NCBI GenBank assembly: GCA_040905705.1
Contig: JBBDQZ010000056.1
Location: forward strand, 1 to 21,117
Length of the DNA: 21,117 nt
Source: JBBDQZ01 sp040905705
GTDB lineage: Bacteria; Bacteroidota; Rhodothermia; Balneolales; Natronogracilivirgulaceae
Direction: 5' to 3'
A model generated the notes under the pieces. The model was not told the origin of the DNA, did not search any database, and saw nothing but the letters and a program-made list of their open reading frames with translations. Positions 1 to 7,092 of the stretch are shown in pieces; the stretch's first letter is position 1, and the number at the start of each line of letters is the position of its first letter. A program made the translations under genes and the position numbers.

Positions 1-198
1 TCCCTTTTTACCCCCCTGGCATAGATCCATAACCCATCAACAAAAGGAAAAGAAAAGCACTTGAAAAATCACTCCACTCATTGGCTGGATATACCCGTCT
101 ACACAGATTGAGTTTGTAATAATTTTCAAAGTTCCCCGATACATTCACTATTGATACTGAATAATCCCACACATCATGGGTACATTCGCGGACAGGAA

Positions 199-1590
199 CT
201 ACCGAACACCAAGTTTTTTTAATTTACTCTGAAGTGTTGTAGGTTTCATGCCCAGTAAATGGGCGGCACCGTCTTTCCCGTAGATTTTTCCGTCGGTTTT
301 CCTGAGCACTCTTTCCAGGTAGCGTCGATTCATTTCGTCAAATAACAAAATTTCATCCGATGAAAGCAGCAATTGATCCGTCATTTCTGCCTTAGGAGCC
401 GCAACATCTGAAACAGGGGATTCCAGGTCCGCCCTAAATACACCGTTTTGTGACTGAAGCAACGATCGGCGTATAACTTTGAAAAACTCGTCAAAATTTC
501 CTGGCCAATCATAATGCAACAGTCGGGTTATGTCTTTCTTGGGAATCTTAAGTTTTTCCAACTCAAGTACTTTTGCAACACCGGGAAGCCACTCTTCAAT
601 TAATATCCTGATATCGTCTTTTCTATGGGACAACGGTGGAAGCAAAATTGTATCGAAACCGAGTAAATAATAGAGCTCCGGGGAAAACTTATTTCGTTTT
701 ATCAGTTCTTCCAAAGGCTCGCGGCTCGTAGCCAGCACTCTTGTCTGTTTTCCTGCAATCGATCGATCCTGTAGCCAACGTAACAGTTCCTCCTGATTCG
801 ATGCTGAAAGTTTACCGGGTTCAATAATCAACAGGGATAGTCGATGGTGGCCGTCCGGGGGGTTGCTCTCCTTCTTCTGACCGACCGTCTTTTTTATGCC
901 GCTCTCCTCCCATTGATCCCTGCCCTCCACTCCAGCTCCGCATAACTCACTTACCGCTTCATTTTGCTTCATTGATGACATTTTCAGGAGATCCCATTCC
1001 ACGCAAATCGCCCCATTGATTTTTTCCTTCTCCAGCACCTGTCGGGCCAGCGTTCGCTTTCCAGTCGATCGTTCCCCCCGGAAAAGCAAATGTACATTCT
1101 GGTCGGCCACGGCTTTCACTTTCCGGATCAATGACTTCATCAATGATGATTCAGCTACAAAAAACTGTGATCGCTCTGTTTCAGAATTGAGAGATTCAGC
1201 TTTCTTTGTCTCATTTGCATGTTCAGCAACAGGTTTCAAAGATACAGCTATGAATGGAAGCGGGTTCGACTTCACACTGAATACCCTAAATTCAAAGTAA
1301 AATAAATGTTCGACAGCTTGTGCGGACCGGAGCCGGCAAATGGGCTCCTCATGACCACGTCCGTTGTGGCTCAACTCGGCAATCTGCTCTATCAGTCCAG
1401 TTATTTCCGAATATACGGTCGAATCCAGTGATTCGAATGCCAAAACATATTCCTCCGGCGTAAAACCGAGAAGCTCCTGAACCTGCGAATTGACAAATAT
1501 TAAATGGGCATTTTCAGCTTTGTCGACTCTGAAAAGCATGAAAAAACCCGGAATATAATCAAAGACCTCCCGCCAAAATGAATTATTCAT
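199..1590 (-). CDS. PAS / degenerate NtrC-type AAA+ / Fis-HTH transcriptional regulator
   Basis: A 463-residue protein built like a sigma-54 enhancer-binding regulator. Residues 1-120 look like a PAS sensor domain (FVNSQVQELLGFTPEEY), 140-385 like an AAA+ domain, and 415-463 like the Fis-type helix-turn-helix of FhlA-like activators (GAAHLLGMKPTTLQSKLKKL). The ATPase core is eroded. Walker A is GERSTGKR (172-179) with the central Gly changed to Ser. No GAFTGA sigma-54 loop is visible around 212-236. Walker B reads LLIIEPGKL, with E257-P258 where Asp-Glu is expected. Both Arg of the usual FRxDLYYRL are replaced (S303, L309), and the sensor II Arg of WPGNVREL is Asp (D367). It is probably a DNA-binding, ligand-sensing protein that cannot remodel sigma-54 holoenzyme; that is inference. 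The ATG start is preceded by AAGG. An inverted repeat lies just upstream (1605-1629). No cognate kinase or obvious target operon adjoins it. Confidence 0.85.
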   Translation of the reverse strand: MNNSFWREVFDYIPGFFMLFRVDKAENAHLIFVNSQVQELLGFTPEEYVLAFESLDSTVYSEITGLIEQIAELSHNGRGHEEPICRLRSAQAVEHLFYFEFRVFSVKSNPLPFIAVSLKPVAEHANETKKAESLNSETERSQFFVAESSLMKSLIRKVKAVADQNVHLLFRGERSTGKRTLARQVLEKEKINGAICVEWDLLKMSSMKQNEAVSELCGAGVEGRDQWEESGIKKTVGQKKESNPPDGHHRLSLLIIEPGKLSASNQEELLRWLQDRSIAGKQTRVLATSREPLEELIKRNKFSPELYYLLGFDTILLPPLSHRKDDIRILIEEWLPGVAKVLELEKLKIPKKDITRLLHYDWPGNFDEFFKVIRRSLLQSQNGVFRADLESPVSDVAAPKAEMTDQLLLSSDEILLFDEMNRRYLERVLRKTDGKIYGKDGAAHLLGMKPTTLQSKLKKLGVR

Positions 1591-1604
1591 TACTTACCTT
1601 TTTA

Positions 1605-1629
1605 TTACACCGAAATGTCGTCAGTGTAA
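1605..1629. promoter_or_regulatory. Inverted repeat upstream of the AAA+ regulator gene
   Basis: TTACAC at 1605-1610 and GTGTAA at 1624-1629 form a perfect 6-bp inverted repeat with a 13-base spacer, 15 bases upstream of the regulator's start codon. Its position fits an autoregulatory operator or a 5'-UTR hairpin. There is no proof that it binds anything. Confidence 0.25.
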
Positions 1630-1828
1630 CAATAATAGTTTCGTCGCAATCATACAATAGTACTTTTCAAAGTCATTAAGAAAACCAGATTCATGATCTT
1701 GTTTTATGATTTTATTTTCCAAAATCCAGGATCTGTCTTACGGAAACTGAAGACGGATAACCTAACGCATATGCAGACAGAGAGTGTATTTTCTATAAGA
1801 TCAAGAAAATTGTCTGCCTTAAAAAATA

Positions 1829-2638
1829 TCAGATTCGATTCGTAACGATACCGGAACGGATTGGAAGCTCGTATCCGGAAGGATCTTCATAATAATCGCG
1901 GAAGTAATAAACCGCCGCATAGCAAAACGGAGTATCCAATAATGCCGAAAGGAACTTGAATAAGTAAGAGTTGAGTATCAAAATAATCAGTGCTCCCGGA
2001 CCGACAACACTGTCTCCCAGATTACCTGCAAAATATAGAATGCTCAGAATAGCCGAGGAATCTACCAACTGGCTGATCATTGTGGAGGCGTTGTTTCGCA
2101 GCCAGAGATGTTTTCCTTTGGTGGCCCTTTTCCAAAAATGAAATAGTCTGACATCAATGGTCTGAGCAATCAGATATGCAATCATGCTTCCGATGGTATT
2201 TCCTACCATAAAACTATAGACACCCTCAAATAATGTCTCCCCGCCACTCACTCCCGCTGCATCGGGAAGATGATAATTGATCGTCATCACCACGAACATG
2301 AAGACATTCATGATTAATCCTACCCAGACCAGCATTTGCGCTTTTTTTCTTCCGAACAACTCCGAAATCAAATCTGTTACAAAAAAAGTCAAAGGAAATG
2401 CCAGAAGTCCGACAGGAATCACCAGATCGTATCGTCCGCCATCCCGAATCAATTCCGGTACAATCACAAGCATCCACCTCGGCAATTCCAGGGATAAAAG
2501 TTGCACAAATTTCGTTGTACCGATAATATTTCCCATCACCAACGCAGTCAAAAACACGGCACTCAATCCCAGGAACAACAGGTCCCGTTTATATTCTGAT
2601 ACTTCCGTTTTTATCGTATTCTGTGATTTTTTACTCAT
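1829..2638 (-). CDS. yhhQ: YhhQ-type queuosine precursor transporter
   Basis: A 269-residue inner-membrane protein of the YhhQ (VUT) family, which in E. coli imports the queuosine precursors preQ0 and preQ1 for tRNA wobble modification. About six hydrophobic spans can be seen: 20-41, 72-93, 100-121, 139-165, 189-206 and 211-246. Family hallmarks are FPLTFFVTDLISELFGRKKA (81-100), AYLIAQTIDVRLFHFWKRAT (154-173) and RNNASTMISQLVDSSAI (181-197). The buried acidic residues D89, E93, D162, D193 and D235 are present. Length is close to the family range, with a hydrophilic N-terminal tail of about 18 residues. The ATG start has no Shine-Dalgarno sequence. It stands alone; I see no preQ1 riboswitch in the upstream gap and no queuosine biosynthesis genes nearby. 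Substrate assignment rests on the family. Confidence 0.9.
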   Translation of the reverse strand: MSKKSQNTIKTEVSEYKRDLLFLGLSAVFLTALVMGNIIGTTKFVQLLSLELPRWMLVIVPELIRDGGRYDLVIPVGLLAFPLTFFVTDLISELFGRKKAQMLVWVGLIMNVFMFVVMTINYHLPDAAGVSGGETLFEGVYSFMVGNTIGSMIAYLIAQTIDVRLFHFWKRATKGKHLWLRNNASTMISQLVDSSAILSILYFAGNLGDSVVGPGALIILILNSYLFKFLSALLDTPFCYAAVYYFRDYYEDPSGYELPIRSGIVTNRI

Positions 2639-3045
2639 TTAAAATATGGTTCATCACAATATAAGCCATGTGAAAGGGAATATGTACAACTCCATGCAAC
2701 ATTCATTTCCATGGCCTGTTATACGGGGAATCCTGATGTGATTCAAACCAAGCGGCAGTGGGTTAACCTGAACCGAGTGATGCTCATTATGTCATACCCA
2801 ATGATGGCATAGGCCGTTCACGACCATAACAGGAAAAAATTAAATATTTCCTGACTCTTAGACGGGCAAAGAGCGGGTCCATATTCATCGCCATCAACAT
2901 AAATATATTATCTGCCGGAACAGTTTTATTATCATCCAGGACACTGTGACCATTCGCTGCTCTATTCGTCTCAAACGAACGTGGCCTGCTTCAATCAGAA
3001 TTTGTAAACCGGCACAATATGACAATTGTCGGTCAGATCTGTTTA
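2639..3045. other. 407-bp gap between yhhQ and the bacilliredoxin gene
   Basis: This stretch carries the promoter of yhhQ and the 3' flank of the bacilliredoxin gene. I see no riboswitch or strong terminator. An A+T-rich imperfect hairpin has arms CAGGAAA at 2830-2836 and TTTCCTG at 2847-2853. A 37-codon minus-strand frame at 2787-2900 is open from ATG to TAA (peptide ends SCYGRERPMPSLGMT) but has no visible ribosome binding site. It could be a small gene or part of a dispersed repeat. Confidence 0.4.
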
Positions 3046-3489
3046 CTATTTTTCTGCCGTTTCACCACAAAAAGTATCAAAAACCATTACCAGGTCATCG
3101 GCCACTTCCTGGGCGGTACGACCTTCGATCCGGTGACGGGGAATCATTGCTTTAATTTCACCATCTTTAAAAAAGGCAAATGCCGGAGATGACGGTGGAA
3201 ATTCACTAAAATATTCCCTTGCACGGGCAGTTGCTTCTTTATCCTGACCTGCAAAAACCGTTGTCAGTGCCTCCGGCTTTTTGGAATGTTCCAATGCAAG
3301 TTTCAAGCCTGGACGTGCATTCCCTGCAGCACAACCACATACAGAATTGATCGTTAATAACATGGTTCCTTTTTGATCTTTAAAAACCTGATCAACATCA
3401 TCCGGTGTAGTCAATTCCTTGATACCAAGATCTGTAAGTTCTGTTCTCATCCACGACGTATCAGGTCCTGTTCCATATCCAAATTGCAT
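3046..3489 (-). CDS. BrxA/BrxB-family bacilliredoxin (YphP/YqiW type)
   Basis: A 147-residue thioredoxin-fold protein of the BrxA/BrxB family. Characterised members remove bacillithiol (or similar low-molecular-weight thiols) from oxidised cytosolic proteins. The catalytic CGC motif is C51-G52-C53 within SVCGCAAGNARPG, followed by the family block FPPSSPAFAFFKDGEIKAMI (97-116) and a conserved C-terminal Cys (C141, in FDTFCGE). Length matches the usual 140-150 residues, so the ATG at 3489 is kept. The gene is monocistronic and lies near superoxide dismutase and an SthA-like flavoprotein, consistent with a loose oxidative-stress neighbourhood. Whether this organism makes bacillithiol cannot be judged here: no bshA/B/C genes are in the window. 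Confidence 0.92.
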   Translation of the reverse strand: MQFGYGTGPDTSWMRTELTDLGIKELTTPDDVDQVFKDQKGTMLLTINSVCGCAAGNARPGLKLALEHSKKPEALTTVFAGQDKEATARAREYFSEFPPSSPAFAFFKDGEIKAMIPRHRIEGRTAQEVADDLVMVFDTFCGETAEK

Positions 3490-3675
3490 AATGTGTATTC
3501 TTTTGCGTTTAAATTAATACGGTCTGTCGAAAACAACATACTTTCATCAACGAATCGACGGGCCCATTACGTATGCCGGATAGAAAAATCTGTCCTCTAA
3601 ATTAAAAAAGTACGAAATTGAGTTTTCGATAATGATTATTGATCCATTAAACCCGTGATAACAAATCCAGTACAA

Positions 3676-4524
3676 ATGAATTTTTATCAACAGATCTACT
3701 ATTTTTGCTTGATTTTTCTATTTGTTACATCCTGTTCCTCAACACAAAAAATATCCAGTCAGTTCACTGAAATCGAATCGACACCTCAAACCTCTGCAAA
3801 TCTGTCATCACAAATGGCGGATGTTGAAAGACACTGGATCAATGGGCTTGCTTTTCAGGTTACCAACGATGAAACCAATCTTTACATTATGGTGGATTTT
3901 GTGCAAGCCCGGACATATCAGTTAGCCAGAGAATTCGGTTTTACTATTTACATTGATGATAAAAGCAATTACAAAAGGTCTTTCGGCATCACATATCCAA
4001 CCGGAATTTATTACGAACTGGGCAACTACCCGGGTGCCCGTAATGGCTATTTGTTAGAACCCAATTGGGGCAATCTTCCGGAGAATCAGTCGGTCATTCA
4101 GGCTGCCATAAGTAATATTACCAATAATGTATTGCTTATTCAGCGTCGAAGTCGTCGTGACGATTTTCAACCGACGCCTATCCCATTGGCTCAGTTACGG
4201 GCTCAAAACTTGTTTGTTCACATCGATGATAATGCAAGAAGCGGGCGTATATCCCTCACCATTCCCATGGAGATCCGATCAACAAGTCAATTTTCACCAG
4301 ATATTCGACCGGGAGATATTATCGACCTGGGTTTTGAGATTAACCCGCTTCGATTGCTGAATATGGAGCAAACCGGGAATTCATCCATTATCACCAGCGA
4401 CACAGCAAGTGGCAGAACCCGGTCAGAAGATCCCGACCAAAATCGCAATATTCAAATACTAAACCGACTTGGTGAGCCCTTTGAGAAATGGGTGGAAGTG
4501 ACGCTGGCAAAACCGGGGACCTGA
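3676..4524 (+). CDS. Putative exported lipoprotein with CBM9-like beta domain
   Basis: A protein of about 282 residues that I do not recognise by name. From the ATG at 3676 it has a classic lipoprotein signal: short polar N-terminus, hydrophobic core YYFCLIFLF, and lipobox VTSC with Cys20. An in-frame GTG at 3655 would add seven residues and is less likely. The mature part begins with a Ser/Thr-rich linker, then a beta-rich region with W-I-N-G-L-A and NDETNLYIMVDF, and FTIYIDDKSNYKRSFGITYP. That layout recalls carbohydrate-binding module family 9 / DOMON-like domains, where non-enzymatic beta sandwiches bind sugars or haem; this is a similarity by eye only. No catalytic motif is visible. It stands alone, ending 142 bp from the convergent superoxide dismutase gene. 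Likely anchored to the outer or inner membrane on the periplasmic side. Confidence 0.75.
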   Translation: MNFYQQIYYFCLIFLFVTSCSSTQKISSQFTEIESTPQTSANLSSQMADVERHWINGLAFQVTNDETNLYIMVDFVQARTYQLAREFGFTIYIDDKSNYKRSFGITYPTGIYYELGNYPGARNGYLLEPNWGNLPENQSVIQAAISNITNNVLLIQRRSRRDDFQPTPIPLAQLRAQNLFVHIDDNARSGRISLTIPMEIRSTSQFSPDIRPGDIIDLGFEINPLRLLNMEQTGNSSIITSDTASGRTRSEDPDQNRNIQILNRLGEPFEKWVEVTLAKPGT

Positions 4525-4666
4525 ACCGTCAGAGCCATGGTTGTCCAGCGTAATTATCCTCGATTATCCAGCCCCATACTCTCACCGCTTGTTTTCACGG
4601 AAGAATGTCCCCATTGAGGAAAAACCTGGAACTTATAACACTGGCTTTCACGGATTATTCTTCCAT

Positions 4667-5275
4667 TCACAGAGTATTTTTATAATTCTCTTCCACCTTG
4701 TCCCAGTTTATGAGATTCCAGAATGCTGCAATGTAATCCGGGCGTCGGTTCTGATATTTCAGATAATAGGCGTGCTCCCAAACATCCAGACCCAATATTG
4801 GTTGTAATCCTTTCATAAGCGGACTATCCTGATTGGGTGTGGATATTACTTCAAGATTTCCATTACGGTTAACCACCAACCATGCCCATCCGGATCCGAA
4901 ACGAGTTAGCCCGGCTGTTTTGAATTTCTCCTTAAAAGCATCAAAAGAATCGAATGTACTGTTGATCGCATCCGCTACCGAACCTTTTGGAGTACCCCCG
5001 CCATTCGGACCCAGTATTTGCCAGAACAGCGAGTGGTTGGCATGACCACCGGCATTATTGATCACCGCTTGTTGGATATCTGAATTAAGACTGTCAATAT
5101 TCTTCAAGACCTCCTCCACCGGACGATCAGCCAAGGGATGCCCTTTTAACGCGTCATTGGCTTTTGTAACATAAGTCTGATGATGTTTTGTGTGATGAAT
5201 CTCCATCGTTTGTGCATCGATATGGGGTTCGAGTGCATCGTATGCATATGAAAGATCAGGAAGCGTAAAAGCCAT
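4667..5275 (-). CDS. sodA: Superoxide dismutase, Mn-type of the Fe/Mn family
   Basis: A 202-residue cytosolic Fe/Mn superoxide dismutase converting superoxide to hydrogen peroxide and oxygen. Metal ligands are H27 (MEIHHTKHHQTYV), H81 (NNAGGHANHSLFW), D164 and H168 (GLDVWEHAYYLKYQNRRPDY). G77 in NAGGHANH together with Q149 in TPNQDSPL is the arrangement typical of Mn-SODs; Fe-SODs carry the outer-sphere Gln near residue 69-77 instead. So Mn is the likely metal, though cambialistic use cannot be excluded. Length and start match E. coli SodA closely. An AGAGG Shine-Dalgarno sits about 8 bases before the ATG. It is divergent from the SthA-like gene across 278 bp, so the two may share regulation by oxidative stress; I see no defined operator in that gap. 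Confidence 0.97.
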   Translation of the reverse strand: MAFTLPDLSYAYDALEPHIDAQTMEIHHTKHHQTYVTKANDALKGHPLADRPVEEVLKNIDSLNSDIQQAVINNAGGHANHSLFWQILGPNGGGTPKGSVADAINSTFDSFDAFKEKFKTAGLTRFGSGWAWLVVNRNGNLEVISTPNQDSPLMKGLQPILGLDVWEHAYYLKYQNRRPDYIAAFWNLINWDKVEENYKNTL

Positions 5276-5553
5276 AATTTAACCTCTTTCTGTTTTCTGT
5301 TATTTTTTACTGTTACAATTAATTAAACCGGACTGCAAACGCCATTGTTGCCTTGACGGCGATGGCTAAACTCACCAAAATAAAGCGAAATCTTTGAAGC
5401 AGGATTAAACACAAGCCGTATCTATACATGCAGATACAGCTCTTGTCCTATGTAACAGTTTGAAATCAGAAATAATTTCTCTGTCCGAAAGAGTTTTATC
5501 TGCTATCTTGGAACAGAAATTAATAATGTATAGCAAATACACTCTAACTGTTT

Positions 5554-7002
5554 ATGAGCAACGATTACAATGTTATCATTCTGGGCAGCGGTCCGGCCGG
5601 TTTTACCTGTGCCATACAATCATCCAAGTTTGATAAAAAAGTTCTCATTGTTGAATCAAACGAACACTGTCTGGGTGGTACATGGATCAACACAGGAACC
5701 GTACCCAGCAAAGCACTGCGTGAAGCGGCAAATAATATTTTCAAATATAATGCTCAATTCGGAGACATTAGCGGGAGAAAGCCCTATGAACGTTTCAGGA
5801 TGCGTGATGTATTGAAATACAAAGATCATGTTCTTGCGAATGAAAACAGTGAAATCAAAGACAATCTTATCAAAAACGAGGTCGACACCGCCCTCGGTTT
5901 TGGTGTTATTATTGATCCTCACACCGTCGAAGTTCGACGTGAAGATGGAGCTACACAAAAATTCACATCGGATTTTATCCTGATTGCTACTGGCGGTCAC
6001 ACAACATTGCCAAAATCATTTACGGTAGATCACAAAACTATCCTGGACAACCACTCCATCCTCAACATCGATTACATCCCGAAACGACTGGTCATAGTCG
6101 GCGCCAATGTACAAGCCATAGAATTCGCCACCATTTTTTCAGCTCTCGGTACAAACGTAAGTATTCTCAACGGTGAGGAAGATTATTTCGCGTTTCTTGA
6201 TGTTGAAGTAAAAAAGGAATTTGATTCCATTCTCAATCAGTTACGGATAAAATTTTTTAAGCATTCCGAGGTCGTCCAAATTGGCCCCAACCCACTCAGG
6301 AACTGCACAGAAGTTAAATTCCAGGATAAAAACAGCGGGAAAATGCAAGTAATCGAAACCGAACAGGCGCTCTATTTCGGTGAACGCAAACCTAATACAA
6401 AAAAAATTGGTCTGAAAAACGTCGGTGTAAAAACCGATTCGAAAGGGTTCATCAAGGTGGATCAAAACTATCAAACCCATGTTCCGTCCATTTATGCCGC
6501 CGGCGATGTCATAGGTTACCCGGGATTCGCATCCGTTTCTTTTACGCAGGGACGCGCTGCCTCCTGCAATATGTTCGATGCTTCCAGCCGTGAAACCGAT
6601 TCCGGTATTCCGTTCGGTATTTACAGTATCCCTGAAATCGCAAGTATCGGACTGACCGAAGCGGAGGCCATGAAGCAAGATCAGAATATTACAGTCGGAC
6701 GGGCTTATTATAGCAATCTCACTAAAGCCAATATTGCAAAGAATCAAAATGGTATTTTAAAACTGGTTTTTGAAACCTCCACATTGAAGTTGCTGGGTGT
6801 GCATATTGTAGGTGAAGGAGCATGCGATTTGATCCATATCGGTCAGTCGGTCATCAACTTCCATGGAGATATCCGGTATTTTCTGGATACCGTAATCAAT
6901 TACCCCACGTATTCCGAAGCCTATCGGGTAGCCGCTTTCAATGGTATCAACCGTGCATACAAGAGCGGGGTAAAATACCATAAATTATTGAAAAGAAAGT
7001 AA
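5554..7002 (+). CDS. sthA: SthA-like FAD-dependent pyridine nucleotide oxidoreductase
   Basis: A 482-residue flavoprotein of the class I disulfide-reductase superfamily, closest in pattern to soluble pyridine nucleotide transhydrogenase, which interconverts NADPH and NADH. The FAD motif GSGPAG (11-16), ATGG (145-148) and IYAAGDVIGYPGFAS are intact. The redox disulfide is absent: CLGGTWINTGTVPSK has W44 and T49 where disulfide reductases have Cys. The C-terminal His-Glu dyad is replaced by NYPTYSEAYRVAA, as in SthA. Unusually, the second Rossmann motif reads VGANVQAIEFA: N185 and A188 replace the second and third Gly of GxGxxG (G183 is kept), and this is the NAD(P)H site. Activity as a transhydrogenase is therefore doubtful and the gene symbol tentative. 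The ATG has no Shine-Dalgarno. Divergent from sodA. Confidence 0.8.
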   Translation: MSNDYNVIILGSGPAGFTCAIQSSKFDKKVLIVESNEHCLGGTWINTGTVPSKALREAANNIFKYNAQFGDISGRKPYERFRMRDVLKYKDHVLANENSEIKDNLIKNEVDTALGFGVIIDPHTVEVRREDGATQKFTSDFILIATGGHTTLPKSFTVDHKTILDNHSILNIDYIPKRLVIVGANVQAIEFATIFSALGTNVSILNGEEDYFAFLDVEVKKEFDSILNQLRIKFFKHSEVVQIGPNPLRNCTEVKFQDKNSGKMQVIETEQALYFGERKPNTKKIGLKNVGVKTDSKGFIKVDQNYQTHVPSIYAAGDVIGYPGFASVSFTQGRAASCNMFDASSRETDSGIPFGIYSIPEIASIGLTEAEAMKQDQNITVGRAYYSNLTKANIAKNQNGILKLVFETSTLKLLGVHIVGEGACDLIHIGQSVINFHGDIRYFLDTVINYPTYSEAYRVAAFNGINRAYKSGVKYHKLLKRK

Positions 7003-7092
7003 TTCCCTCAAATAGTTATACACGTCGGAACCGCATAAACCTGCTCTACATTAACCGGTTTATTTCAAAACCCTGTAATATAATCTGACCGA

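Noticed and set aside
2639..2800. preQ1 riboswitch upstream of yhhQ
   Set aside because: No recognisable preQ1 aptamer core near the start codon.
2946..3155. Plus-strand open frame at the end of the bacilliredoxin gene
   Set aside because: It overlaps a well-supported minus-strand gene and has no homology signal or ribosome binding site.
4593..4654. Repeated TTTCACGGA at 4593 and 4646
   Set aside because: Two 9-base copies in a convergent gap with no symmetry or context; likely chance.
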